A DNA stretch of 64,000 nt, taken from assembly GCA_022559985.1 (NCBI GenBank), contig JAFJTR010000002.1:1-64000 (forward strand). The letters run 5' to 3'. The notes beneath the pieces are model-generated. The model was not told where the DNA came from and searched no databases. It was given only the letters and a program-made list of their open reading frames with translations. How positions within the stretch are numbered: position 1 is the first letter of the stretch; each line of letters starts with the position of its first letter. Shown piece after piece: positions 1 to 11,412 of this stretch. Source of the DNA: Parastagonospora avenae f. sp. tritici 18332-5 (lineage: Eukaryota; Ascomycota; Dothideomycetes; Pleosporales; Phaeosphaeriaceae). The translations under genes and the position numbers were made by a program.

Positions 1-592
1 CCGGCCCTTCCGCCCAAAACCACCGCGCGCGGCCGCCAAATTAACGTCCCAAAGAAATTCAGATAGTGCAAAAGATGCGCAGGGTCCTATTTACTGCTAA
101 GCCATAAAACCTCATCATAACACTATTTGTATGTGGCTCTACAGCCTCATTTTTGCCGTTGCTGAAATGTGATGGGGTGGCTCGCTACCTGAACTGGCTC
201 GTTACGCGCACGGGCACTCTAAGTCTCATGTTAGCAAGCTGTCGCGTTCTTGCTCACAGTAACATATAGTACACTGATTCGAATAGTAGCAAGTAGTCAT
301 GTGTATCTTCATGAACCTTTAAATTTGTTGATGCTGGGAGGACGCCTCAGATCACCTGTCCTCGCGTTTCGATCTTGTCACGCTAACGGCGAAACCCCTC
401 TTCCGAACCAATCCTTGTGAGTGGAGGCTGCTTTCCGACGTGACATGGGACGTAATCAACCCAATTGACATTGAACATCGCATTAGGTAGCTATTGCTGA
501 CCTCCCCATCCAATGCTCATCGCGCCACTTCTTTTGGTCATCAAGAACGTTTGAAAGTTCCCATCAGTCTGCGTCCAATCACCGCCTGAGTA
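1..592. other. No gene seen
   Basis: I find no frame with coding character, splice-linked exons or RNA gene here. The stretch lies upstream of the gene starting at 593 and should contain its promoter and 5' leader; no clear TATA element was recognised. Confidence 0.5.
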
Positions 593-3500
593 ATGGCGGC
601 GCCCATCTGCCGCGCGCGGCTTCTGTCCGATCTAAGTGGCCAGACTGCGTGCGACAAAGAAGCTATGTCTGTGGACGGGAGACTATGTGCATTCCACTCG
701 CGACAATGCCAAGGTAAGCAGTTCTAAAACTGTGGACCCCGTCCTGATGAGAGAGTGCTGTGACCTACGTCTGCTACACATTTGCGGTCCTTGAACAGCA
801 TAAATGCTAACGATTCATAGCCCTTTACCGGGGCTACAAGAAGCGCAACGCCGAGCTGGATCGAACATCTGAACATCCGCCTGCATATCTTTCAAGCAAG
901 AAAGTGTCTGTGGCTGTCCACGATTTCGAGGATGTCAACGATGAAGCGACACTACGCGAAATTCATGACTATGTATTCAAGAGATACAACCTCCTGGATC
1001 GCGTTATTAGAGCGCGAAAACTACATCACAGCCATTTCTTCGCTATTGACAACGACTATGGTCACGAAAAATACCTTGACAAGCTACAGAACGAGCGACA
1101 TGTCATGACTAAAGCTCTCGAAAAGCTCGGGAAGCGAGCCGCAGCACTCATGCACCAGCGGAAGCAATGGTATGACTGGGTCAAGAAAGCACAAGAGGAG
1201 GAAGAGAAGCACGGCGAGAGCGAGAGCAAGAAGGTCAAGCTCGAGTCACTTTTGTTCCGACGACATCAGAAGGAGATTGCGCGCCACCAGCGGGACATGA
1301 GGTCCAAGGAAGACAAGAAGCGACAGGAGGAATACCTCAACGAAGTCTACACTCAACGCTTATCCGAGATGTCCGAAGAAGAGCAGGATGACTGGGATCC
1401 TATTCAAGACGTGTACGGATACGAGAAGGATAATTACATTGAGCTTATCAAATTCTTCCTGATGCTTGAGGAGAAAGAACAACCTGGCGCAGAGGAAGGC
1501 CTCCCTGGGCTAGTTGAGGCGACCGACGCAACCTCTTCAACTGCGACCACGGGAGAAAAGGCCTTGTCTAAGAGCGCCAAGAAAAGGGCTAAGAAAGCCA
1601 ACGCGGAGGTCAAGAAGATGGCAGACCCTACACTACAGACGGCCGAGGGACGGGGCTCCACCGTCATCGAAATGGAGACCAAGAAACAGATGCGCGAACG
1701 ACTTCGTAACCCGGTCAAGTTTGAGCGGGCTAAGGGCTGGTACACAACCGGCAATGGTCCGATGGGTATCGACGCCAAGACGCCTGTGTTGCCCGACGAC
1801 GAGATTGAGAAGCTATTGGATGAGGTAGCCGAGATCAAGAATTTCCTCTTCTGTCGGTTGCTGCTGTCTCAGGCAACCCTGCTGCCAGCTGCTTTGGAAA
1901 CGGACAGCATCGAGGTTTTCCTCCACCGCGCAGAGGTGACCCGAGAGCATCTCAGAGACTTGTGCTTGAAACTTGAACGACCTGGTCTCCAAGATGTGCG
2001 TGACGCTTGTGCTGACTTCATCCGTGAGAGGGATGGTGTGGAAGAAGAGGAGCCAAACACTACGGACGACGTGGACGATGTTGGCGACGACAAGCAGGTA
2101 GCGAAAGACCACAGGCTCTTTCGGAAACACCGAGATGATCTTCCAGACAAATACCAAACCAAACGCGAAAAGGCTGCCAAGAAAGCAAAGCAGAAGCCAA
2201 AGGAGCTATACGATTCGGACGAACAGGGAATCCTGGACTTCGGCAAGATTACTGACGAGAATCAGTACTCACGCAAACGTATGCGAATCAAAGTATGCGG
2301 TCGATACATGTACAACTATCCAAGTGAGAAGGCCCTCAACCGAGGCGGATGGTATCACTTTTCGCTGATCGCCAAAGACTCAGATCTCTTTGATGCTGTG
2401 GAGTTATGCAGGAACTGGAATGAGTTCTACGAGCTCAACATTCTATGTCTGTACCACTACTTTCCGGCACCCAAGTGGACGAAGTTCATTGGTGATGCAT
2501 CTCGCCAGCAACTTCTACAGCTCGGGTTCATTCCCTACGTTACTGGGGACAAGGCGGAAAGGGCAACACATTATTTCCAGACTGGCAGTCGTGGGATGGA
2601 GCGACGATCTCACTCAATCGTTGAAATGCGCAACTTCATCTGCGGCCACATCAAGCGAGACGATCCTGTTAGCCGAAGGTTCATTCAATATCTGTCGAAT
2701 GAGACTTGGGAACTTCGTGCTCTTGTGCGCGATCGTAAGACAGGCCGTATACTGATCCAGCCACCAAAAGAGGAACTTTGGATACTTCGCGAAAAGAGCG
2801 GGTGGGGACGAGCCAATCGTAACGACTTCAACGTCATCGGTGAGATCGGACCTACATTCTTCGAGCAGATGGACATCGCACGCAAGTGGCACTTTGGCTT
2901 CGCCGAGTACTATGATGTTTACATTTGGGATTCAGACCCCGGTCGACCGTTTGGTATTCTGCAAAGAAAATTGGAAGAGGTAAGCTACTATGCCATGCTT
3001 AGGACCACTTTTCCGACTAATCGTCATAGACTCTGGCTCGTGCTCTGCGAGTTCGCGAATTGAAAGACATGTTTTCGGCAACTCGGCAGATATTGCAGAC
3101 CGTCACGCGAGACCCCAAGACTGAGCATGTGCGCAGCATCAAGCCAGGCGAGGACGTCGAAAGCATGTGGGACGGCCTTGGCAGAACAGCAAAGGCTTTT
3201 AGCTGGAGTCCATCAGGCGGAGAAACGATTGAAGGCTTCTCGGCTAGCTATGTTTACACCGAAGCAGACGAGCTCGAGGATGCCCTGCTTTTTCCACAAG
3301 AAGCTGATGGCGAGATGAAGGACAATCTTTTCCGCAACGATCCAAGTGCCCTGGAGATCTTCGAACGGGGTGGTGCTATCGATGCTCGAAGACTCGCTAA
3401 TGATCTCGATACGGACGATGAGCTCATGGATGAGGATGAGTTTGAGATGGATATTGAGTCGGAGCTCGATGAAGAAGAGCTCGCGGCACTAGAGGACGAC

Positions 3501-5018
3501 GATGGAAACTCTGAGTGGGGTACAGACGACGAATCCTCGATTGGTGGGGCCCAATTCATCACAGGGGAGGAACAGGATGCCATTGATGACACTATTGACA
3601 TGTTGTCTGCTCAGATGAAGCAATCCAGGATCCGGGAACCTGATTACTTCCTACCGATTTTTCGCAATCCAGCCGGTGCGAAACAGATCCCTGAGTTAGT
3701 CAAGAAGGACCCTGTCAACCTCATGCATGCTATGCGCAACGCGTTCCGCTGCTTGAAGGAGTATGTTAGTAGTGACATGGCCATACATGCTGACTTCATG
3801 CGGCACATTGATCGTCAGAAGAGCAAAGGTATTTGAAATGCACACGGTACTGCCCACATTGCGAAACTGACGAGATCGTAGTCTTCAAGAATTGCTGGCA
3901 TCAAGCCGACCAAGAACCAGGCGCGATCAAGCGATACGGCGAATTGATGCTGATGGTAATGACCATGGATCATATAGTCATGCAAAGTGGTCTCGACTCA
4001 GGGCCATTCGAGCTGGCCAAGTTCATGCAGATGGTGGACTACTTCCGAGAAGAGCGCCGAACCGTTGACGATGCATTCAAAGCATATGCTGCAATTGCAC
4101 TCTTTTTCGAAACGGACAAGTTTAAAGCTCATAAAGTGGGCAGCATGTTCAAAGACTCTCTTCTGCTGAACCAAGAGGAGAGAGCGAAACAAGTCCCAGA
4201 TCGCCGAACACACAAGAGCAACAAAACTATGCCAGCAGAGTTCTGGAAACCTTGGGAAAAGTTGCTCAAAGATAACAGGCGCACCTCTGGAGACTCTGTG
4301 GATGACATCTTTCCCCTGGAATGGCGCAAAGCTATCCGTCCTGTAGTCATACGGCGTAAGTCCGCTTCTTCTTTCTCCAAAGTCCACACTAACATCCTAT
4401 CCAGTCTTCCGCGCCGGCGTCATCTGCTCCTCCTACGACGGTAGCGCCGTTGGCATCACAGTCGCCGGCACCGAACCCTCTCGCGCAGCTGACCTCTATC
4501 TCGACTACCGCATCGGTATCCCTCTCTCCAACGCCGTCAGCCACCTCAAAGACCCCACCTCCCTCGATCGGGACTTCATCATCAAGAAGACCAAATCGTT
4601 CGCCTTGTCCAACCCCGACGCAACCTTCTCCGTGCTTCGACTCTGGTCTGCACCACACTTCTACCCGCTCATGCTGGGTATTGACAACAGGGCTATGTGC
4701 GCGTTCCTAGACGACCGTGGCCGCGCGTGGGAGTTCAAGTTTGTGCCCAAGGATATGCCGTATAGTGAGTGGAGTATCCACCACCAGCTGAGTTTGAGAC
4801 TCGAGCCGTGGGAGAAGACCTTCGGCTTGCAGGTTATCGTGTGTAAGGATTTGGTACTGATCATGGGGAGGGATCGGGCGGACTGTAGGTTGTTGAGTGG
4901 GGGCGTGACGTGGGCAATTCAGACGAAGCCATGGCGCCTGGAAGTAGATTTCTGGCGGAGTTTTGTCGGAGTGGGTGCAGAGTTTTTAGAAGGCTTGGAT
5001 AGGCGATGGTTGGACTGA
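593..5018 (+). CDS. Large uncharacterised conserved-looking protein
   Basis: I do not recognise a characterised family. Five exons (593-713, 821-2979, 3030-3828, 3882-4355, 4405-5018) are joined by GT-AG introns of 107, 50, 53 and 49 nt, and every junction keeps one frame, giving 1388 residues. The ATG at 593 is chosen because exon 1 adds an N-terminal Cys/His set (C6, C20, C32, H35, C39) resembling a small zinc knuckle, and it joins the next exon in frame. Residues about 130-200 are Lys/Glu-rich and probably coiled coil. Around residue 240 there is a basic SAKKRAKKA run that could be a nuclear signal. Residues about 885-930 are a strongly acidic Asp/Glu tract. No signal peptide or membrane segment is visible. 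The charge pattern would suit a nuclear or scaffold protein, but that is inference. Confidence 0.8.
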
Positions 5019-5704
5019 GGTTAGATTCCGCGTTGATGTGGGTATGTGCAGGAATAGATCGCACTCTACTAAGAGCGGCTTAATTAGTACTTCCTCACGA
5101 TCGCAGGCGATTGTTGAATACAGCAATATCTTTACCAGCCTGTACGCATATTATCATTTACGACATTTCACACTATTTATGCTTTACAATTATCTGACCC
5201 TTCAGTCAACTCGGATAATCTGGTATGGCATAATTATTCGTTACTTCAATACTTGAAAATATCATTGAAACGTGGATGGGTGGAAAGATCATCTTTCTTA
5301 AACATTTTAGAATCTATCCTGGGCGAAGCAATTTCCCGCCCCTGATTTGCACAGGTAACATGCATGGAGGTAATATTTCCGAAAGCGGGAACCCCCATGT
5401 AAACAAGGTGAACGCCAAGAGGCGGTGGCAGAAAGCCTCGAAACACCAAACTTTCCAGAACGCGTCGGCCTTCTATCTGCTCCCCTCTTCAACCACACCG
5501 CCACCGCCGTGCGCGCATTTCATATCACCGTCATCTCCTTCTCTTCTGCGACTGCTGGCAGCTTCCAGTTTAATACCGACGATATTATAGACGAGCGCGA
5601 CCCGCGCGAAACAGCACACGACACCAAATCACCGTCGCGACTTTGCGCACCAGCGCCTTCATCTCAAAGCCAGACCTCAACACCGCCACAACACCACCGC
5701 AACC
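5019..5704. other. Intergenic, tandem genes
   Basis: The stretch between two plus-strand genes holds no supported coding sequence. The C-rich segment just before 5705 looks like the ISY1 5' leader. Confidence 0.5.
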
Positions 5705-6463
5705 ATGGCGCGTAACTCTGAGAAGGCGCACTCGATGCTCTTCCGCTTCCGCGCCGCGCAAGCCGCCGAAGCGGGCATCATCGACATCTCGCGCACACGA
5801 CGCCCCAAACTCATAACCTCCGTGACCTCGATCCCAGTCTGTGAAAAATGGCGCGGCCAAGTGCTCAAGGAGATCAGCCGCAAAGTGACCAAGATCCAAG
5901 ACGAGGCGCTGTCCGACTACCAGATCCGCGACCTCAATGACGAAATCAACAAGCTGATGCGCGAGAAACACATGTGGGAGAGCCAGATCCGGAACCAGGG
6001 CGGGCCGAATTACATGCGCGGAGGACGGGTGCTGGACGAAGATGGTAAAGAGGTGCCTGGGGGTGGTAAGGGGTATAGGTATTTTGGGCGCGCGAAGGAT
6101 CTGCCAGGCGTGAAGGAGCTATTTGAAAGACAGCAGAGGCCTGAGGATGATGATGCGATTAAGCAGGGCAGAGAGAAGAGGAGTGAGTTGAGGCAGAGGG
6201 TAGATGCAGGATACTATGGGTATAATTTGGACGAGGAGGACGGCACGCTGCTGGCGTATGAGAAGGCGAAGGAGAAGGAGGCGTGGGATGATTTCATGCA
6301 ACTCGGAGATGATCTGGGCGAAAGCAGGGGTCAGAAGGAGTGGGTTGAGTTGCCTGGTGATGCGGGTGACGGCGTCAGATGGAGGGTACCGACGCTCGAG
6401 GAGGTCAACAACGAGCTTGTCGAGAGGCGACGGAGGAAGTTGCTCGAGAAGCTGGGCGAGTGA
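5705..6463 (+). CDS. ISY1: Pre-mRNA-splicing factor Isy1
   Basis: Single-exon gene of 252 residues. The N-terminus MARNSEKAHSMLFRFR is the hallmark of Isy1, a subunit of the NineTeen complex (Prp19-associated) that sits near the spliceosome active site and helps first-step fidelity. The family core follows: the RRPKLITSV and CEKWRGQVL segments (about residues 32-55), a helical ISRKVTKIQDEALSDYQIRD segment, and a basic GYRYFGRAKDLPGV segment near residue 125. The C-terminal half is Glu/Arg-rich and helical. The length matches the compact fungal forms. The ATG at 5705 has a good context (accATGG) and the protein begins exactly where the family does. It is convergent with NIP7 (457 bp between stops). 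No damage is seen. Confidence 0.95.
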   Translation: MARNSEKAHSMLFRFRAAQAAEAGIIDISRTRRPKLITSVTSIPVCEKWRGQVLKEISRKVTKIQDEALSDYQIRDLNDEINKLMREKHMWESQIRNQGGPNYMRGGRVLDEDGKEVPGGGKGYRYFGRAKDLPGVKELFERQQRPEDDDAIKQGREKRSELRQRVDAGYYGYNLDEEDGTLLAYEKAKEKEAWDDFMQLGDDLGESRGQKEWVELPGDAGDGVRWRVPTLEEVNNELVERRRRKLLEKLGE

Positions 6464-6920
6464 TCTACTCCAGCCTGGCTATCGCAGTCTGCATTTCGCA
6501 ATGGGAGTATGGGAAACAAGACTGATACCCACGTCGAGCAATCGGCAGCGTAAAAGCTCATTTGTACAATATATTTTATCGAAAAGCAAGAGCTGTATCG
6601 ATATAATGGCCAACGCAAGGCTAGAGAAGAATCAAAGCATCACAGAAGGACTTGTTTTCAATCAGTGGAGTATGAGATGCTGAATTGTACTGATTTTGAT
6701 TCGGGTATCTATTCTCTGGACTCAATGGAGCAGCTGTTCTGCTCGCAAAGCTTTTCGGCTAGCTTCTTGCGTGCTACCGTCCGCACCGCTGCCTCGATCG
6801 TGTCTACAGGCAAGTAATGTCTTATCCTCTCATGCATCCTAAGCTGGTAGCTGTAGTCCCCTCGATACGCCTCAGACTATCGTCACGCCAAAGAACTTTT
6901 CCTCAATACACTTCTCATTT
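6464..6920. other. Convergent 3' intergenic
   Basis: The region lies between the stop codons of ISY1 and NIP7. It should contain both 3' ends; I see no coding sequence. Confidence 0.5.
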
Positions 6921-7529
6921 TCAAGTCGTAAACAGCGTGTCTTCCTCCCTCAAATACTCGCCCACATCCGCCTGCCTAAACGTCACAATACCCGTGGGAT
7001 CCAGCTTTCTCGCCTCCGCCGTACTCTTCGCACTCACGCCAAACCCCAGCGGCGTATCATTCATACTCAGCACCACCACGCCCTGATGTTCCGGGCAATC
7101 CTCGCTCCACCGTCCCACATGCGCCTTGAGCACGTTGCCTCCGTATAAGAACGGCATCTCGCCGTTCGCCTTGACCCACACCTTGTACCGCGCGTGCGGC
7201 GCGATTATCGACAGTGCGGTTATGTGGAGTCGGAATTTCCCGGTTTTGGTGAATTTTCCGAGACAGAGACCGAGGGAGAGCAGTTGGTCGCGTGCGACGG
7301 AGGTCGCGAGGTTGGCGAGCGATTCGCGCACGTAGTAGACTCTTGAGCCCTGCGATTGTCAGTATAGGCAGGTTGAGGGGGAAATTGCTGAGCTGCTTAC
7401 CTGCACGCGGAAGACGTTGCGGTCGTTTCCGCCTGAGGGGTCGGCGATGAGGTTGGATATGCCTTTTCCGCAGTATGTAGCGAGCTTCTCGAAGAGCGTC
7501 TTTGTCTCGGGTTCTGTGAGTGGCCGCAT
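6921..7529 (-). CDS. NIP7: 60S ribosome biogenesis factor Nip7
   Basis: Two exons (7529-7401, 7349-6921) with a 51-nt GT-AG intron (7400-7350, phase 0) encode 185 residues, close to the usual length of about 180. The N-terminal exon begins MRPLTEPETKTLFEKL, the Nip7 start, and includes the conserved YCGKGISNLI segment. The C-terminal half carries the PUA RNA-binding fold, with KVWVKANGEMPFLYGGNV and a GVVVLSMND segment. Nip7 is a nucleolar factor needed for 27S pre-rRNA processing and 60S subunit assembly. It is divergent from NOC3, another 60S factor, across only 199 bp, so shared control of the pair is likely (inference). Confidence 0.95.
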
Positions 7530-7728
7530 TGTGTTGAGTGTGTATGTGCGAGTTGTAGGTTGCTGTATCTAGGCGCGGTCGCAAAGAAGTTCCAAGTCGC
7601 GGGAACTTTTTCAGTGGAGCAGCGTCGGAGGTTCTGCCACCGCTTTCACCGAGCTCCACCAAAATTTCTTGTAGCTTTCTTTCGCGACAAGAACAACATC
7701 CACACGACACATTTACGACAACGAAGCT
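7530..7728. promoter_or_regulatory. Shared NIP7-NOC3 promoter region
   Basis: Only 199 bp separate the start codons of two divergent 60S-biogenesis genes, so both promoters must lie here or extend into the genes. No specific factor site was identified. Confidence 0.6.
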
Positions 7729-9777
7729 ATGTCGAGAGTACCAGCGGCTAAGAGGAGACGACTCAGTCCGCCAGAGGACGGCGCGTATCCGATTGCCGCC
7801 AAGGAGAATAAAAAACAGAGCTTTTTGAATAATGCGGCCAAGTGGGATCTGGAGCAGGACTACGAGAACAGGCCGCGCAAGCTGAATAAGAAGAAGGAGA
7901 ACAAGAGATTGCCTGTCAGGACGGTCGAGGGATGGGTTGCGCCGGCTGCGACGGCCGATGTCAAAGAGGAATCAGACTCAGACAGCTTCTTGGGCTCTGG
8001 TGACGACGGCGAAGAGGAGGAACCGCAAGAAGAGCCAGTGGAGGAAAAATTGCCAAAGATACCTGCGCGCCAGCAAATACTCGAGGCGAAAGAAGAGCTT
8101 GCGCGCATAGCTAGCTTGGTCAATGAAGACCCGGAAGAGCACATTCATGCGCTCAAGACGCTGGCTGCGATCGCGGATTCGGAGAACCTCACGGTGAAGA
8201 AGCTCGCGTTGGCTACGCAGTTGACCATATTCAAGGACTTGATCCCTGGATATAGGATACGGCCGCTGTCTGAGGAGGCTATGGGCGAAAAGATTTCAAA
8301 AGAGGTCAAGAAGCTGCGCACATTCGAGCAGAGGCTTGTCACAGGATACCAGGACTACGTCAACCACCTCGGAAGATTGGCGAAATCCAGCGGGGCGAAG
8401 AACGAGCAGAATGCGAGCTTGGCGTCCGTCGCGGTCAGCTGTGCATGCAATCTGATCACTTCGGTACCACACTTCAACTTCCGTGGAGAGCTACTGAAGA
8501 TCCTAATCGGCAAGCTCAGTACAAGGCGTGCCGATGCAGACTTCGTACGATGCAGAGAAGCGCTGGAGCAACTATTCGAAAACGACGAGGAAGGCAATGT
8601 CTCATTGGAAGCCGTTACCATGTTGACCAAGATGATGAAGGGCAAGAACTACCACTTCGACGAAAGCGTGCTCAACACATTCCTCCACCTGCGTCTACTC
8701 TCCGAATTCGCACACAAGGCTTCCTACAATGCCATCGACAAGTCCGACGACCTGCCCATGAGCAACAAGAAGATGAAGCAGAAGCGCGAATTCCGGACAA
8801 AGCGATTGCGAAAAGACCTCAAGGAGAAAAAAGCCATCGAGAAGGAGTTCAAAGAAGCAGATGCTGCTGTCAGCCATGAAGAACGCGACAGGATGCAGGC
8901 CGAAACCCTCAAGATGGTCTTCGTGGCCTACTTCCGCATCCTCAAAGCCCGCTCACCAAGACTCATGGGTGCTGTCCTGGAAGGTCTAGCACGCTATGCG
9001 CATCTCATCAACCAGGATTTCTTCGGCGACATCCTCGAGGCGTTGCGCGACATCATCACTACGGCTGAAGTCTCGGCCGCAGCAGCTGTCTCTGACGATG
9101 AAGATGAGAATGCTTCCGATGATGACGACGACAATGAAGCTCCAGAACGCAATCTCACGCGCGAATCTCTTCTCTGCGTCATCACAGCCTTCGCACTTCT
9201 CGAAGGCCAAGACGCGGCGAAATTCGCATCAAGCCAGAGACTCGACTTGAGCTTCTTCATCACGCACTTGTACCGAACACTGCACCCGGTGTCGCTCAAC
9301 ACCGACATTGAACTCAGTTCAAAGAGCCTGCATCTACCAGACCCAAACATGCCCGAAGCGCAAGTCTTGCCTAATAAGATCAACGTCCAAACCACAATCG
9401 TCCTCCTCATCCGCTCCCTTTCCTCCGTCCTCCTTCCCGCTGCTTCACTCCGCGCCGTACCACCACTGCGCGTCGCAGCCTTCACCAAGCAACTGATGAC
9501 CGTCTCCTTACACCTCCCTGAAAAATCGTGCACGGCGATGCTCGGACTGCTCAATCGCATCACGCGCAGTCATGGCAAGAAAGTCGCGCCGCTGTGGAAT
9601 ACAGAGGAGAGAAGGGGAGACGGCGTGTTTGATGCGTTGAAGGGAGAGGTGGAGGGTAGTAATGCGTTCGCGGGCACGGTGTGGGAAGGGGAGATATTGA
9701 AAAAGCATTTTGCGCCGAGTGTAAGGGAGGCGCTGCAGGGTATGGATAGGAATGTTAGAGAGGGTATGAAGGGGTAG
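7729..9777 (+). CDS. NOC3: Nucleolar complex protein 3
   Basis: Single-exon gene of 682 residues, about the usual Noc3 length. The N-terminus is basic with a nuclear-signal-like AAKRRRLSPP run, and the RTVEGWV motif follows at about 65-71, typical of Noc3. After an acidic stretch comes the Noc3 helical domain (about 115-270: RQQILEAKEELARIASLVNE onward, with LTIFKDLIPGYRIRPL). The C-terminal half corresponds to the CBF/Mak21 domain. A second acidic run (DDEDENASDDDDDNE) lies near residue 455. Noc3 pairs with Noc2 in pre-60S export and has also been linked to replication licensing in yeast. The ATG at 7729 starts at the conserved basic N-terminus. No damage is visible. Confidence 0.95.
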   Translation: MSRVPAAKRRRLSPPEDGAYPIAAKENKKQSFLNNAAKWDLEQDYENRPRKLNKKKENKRLPVRTVEGWVAPAATADVKEESDSDSFLGSGDDGEEEEPQEEPVEEKLPKIPARQQILEAKEELARIASLVNEDPEEHIHALKTLAAIADSENLTVKKLALATQLTIFKDLIPGYRIRPLSEEAMGEKISKEVKKLRTFEQRLVTGYQDYVNHLGRLAKSSGAKNEQNASLASVAVSCACNLITSVPHFNFRGELLKILIGKLSTRRADADFVRCREALEQLFENDEEGNVSLEAVTMLTKMMKGKNYHFDESVLNTFLHLRLLSEFAHKASYNAIDKSDDLPMSNKKMKQKREFRTKRLRKDLKEKKAIEKEFKEADAAVSHEERDRMQAETLKMVFVAYFRILKARSPRLMGAVLEGLARYAHLINQDFFGDILEALRDIITTAEVSAAAAVSDDEDENASDDDDDNEAPERNLTRESLLCVITAFALLEGQDAAKFASSQRLDLSFFITHLYRTLHPVSLNTDIELSSKSLHLPDPNMPEAQVLPNKINVQTTIVLLIRSLSSVLLPAASLRAVPPLRVAAFTKQLMTVSLHLPEKSCTAMLGLLNRITRSHGKKVAPLWNTEERRGDGVFDALKGEVEGSNAFAGTVWEGEILKKHFAPSVREALQGMDRNVREGMKG

Positions 9778-9976
9778 TGTATGATGAAATCAATTGATTG
9801 ACGGCCAAATCACAAAATCCAATACAAACGACTTTCTGTCCACATGTGCTCGGTGCTTAGTAAGCTTCTGACCCTCACCTATGCCATTCCTAACCTCGAG
9901 CACCATCATTTGTCACTGAACATTAACTCTCCCCAGCCTAACACCACTCGGTGAGATACTCGTTGGAAACTAATTC
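9778..9976. other. Short intergenic
   Basis: Space between the NOC3 stop and the kinase pseudogene; nothing recognised. Confidence 0.4.
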
Positions 9977-11412
9977 ATGTTCAAACTTGCAAAGTCATTC
10001 TTTCGCAGACAGCCATGGCTTCCACTCAAATTCCCCGCATCTGGTTTCGAAGTCATCAGCAATGGCGTATGGTTCGAGGAAGAGCAACTTGAAGAGTTCT
10101 ACAGAGGCGTCTATTATCCAGTCAATATAGGAGACGTCTTCGCGTCCAAGTACCAGGCAGAAGGCAAGCTAGGTTTTGGCATTACGTCGACAGTCTGGTT
10201 GGCCCGTGATCTACAGCAAGCCAACCTTCAACAATTGCGCAATCGATACTGACAACCACCCAGCCGCCATTCTTACACATCCCTCAAAGTCTTCCACAAG
10301 AGAAGCAAACCATGAGGAGGAGTTCAACATCTACAACATCCTGAGCAAAGCCAATCCTTCCTACTCAGGATACAATTACATCCGATCAGCCCTTGCCACA
10401 TTTACTCTCCCCCGCCAGGGCAGCGATCACCGCTGCCTCGTGCAAAACTCAACGTGGGATAGTTTCAAAGATCTCTTGAATAGGAATCCCTTGCACCGCT
10501 TTACAGAAGAATTGTTGAGAACTAGCTTAGCGCAGGTTTTCCTCCCGCTTGACTACCTACACACAGATGACAAGATCATGCACACAGGTACAAGACTAAC
10601 ATACTTCCCCTCGTAATGTCTACTGAAAAGATGCAGACATCAAAGCTGACAACATCTTGATCAAGATCGCGGATCAGGATATCTTGAGTGCCTTCGTCGA
10701 CAGTGAAATGTCGTCACCTTCGCCTCGCAAGATCGTTGACGGCAAGCCTATCTTCGCTACTCGTGAATTCGGACTACCGAAGACGTATGGGAGGGTGGTA
10801 CTAGAACATTTCGGGTCTGCCGTCCCTGGCACTAAACCTCAAATCCACGATGCGCAACCTGATGTCTACCGCTGTCCTGAGGTCATGTTGAAGACTGGGT
10901 GGGACTATCCAGCTGATATATGGGATGTGGGGGCTATAGTATATACTCCCTCCAAAAATAAGGCGATCGCAGTCACTGACCAACCTGCATAGATTTGGGA
11001 CATCTACGAAGACAAACATCTCTTCTACGGTACAGATCCGATCAAGAAGAGATATCTGACTAGAGCACACCTTGCGGAAGTCGTTGCGTTGCTCGGTCCG
11101 CCGCCACTAGACATGCTTAAGCGCGGCTCTCGGAGTAAAGAATTCTTCGATGATGAAAGTAAAACTCTGCTATCCCAAAATCCTATCGAAAGCTAACGCA
11201 AGATTCGACAGGTAATTGGATCGCCGAAATACCTATGCCAGAAGGCTTCACGTTGAATAACTTGGAGGAGAATTCTGGCTGGGAAGGAGAAAGAAAAGTT
11301 CTTGGAGTTTGTGGGGTGTATATTACAGTGGAGACCGGAGGATCGGATGACAGTGAGGGAATTGCTTGGGCATCCTTGGATGAAAAGGGTCGTACAACTC
11401 AACCTCATGTGA
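9977..11412 (+). pseudogene. Decayed SRPK-like Ser/Thr kinase
   Basis: The translation matches fungal SRPK-like kinases: glycine-loop segment GKLGFGITSTVWLARDL, catalytic-loop segment HTDIKADN, then FGSAVPG, QPDVYRCPEVML, ADIWDVG and a C-terminal WRPEDRMTVRELLGHPWM. Likely introns are 10588-10636, 10939-10992 and 11159-11211 (GT-AG). A 48-nt GC-AG intron with a CTGAC branch site near 10215-10262 would join ARDL to the LKVF strand. Even so, two frame shifts remain: near 10300 between the LKVF strand and the EEEFNIYN segment, and near 11270-11290 before KEKFLEFV. The DFG motif reads HFG (Asp to His), removing the Mg-binding residue. The gene is therefore a probable pseudogene and not an active kinase. 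Sequencing errors could explain the shifts but would not be expected to give the DFG change. Confidence 0.8.

Noticed and set aside
5246..5971. Several frames overlapping the ISY1 start on both strands
   Set aside because: Shadows of the ISY1 reading frame and leader.
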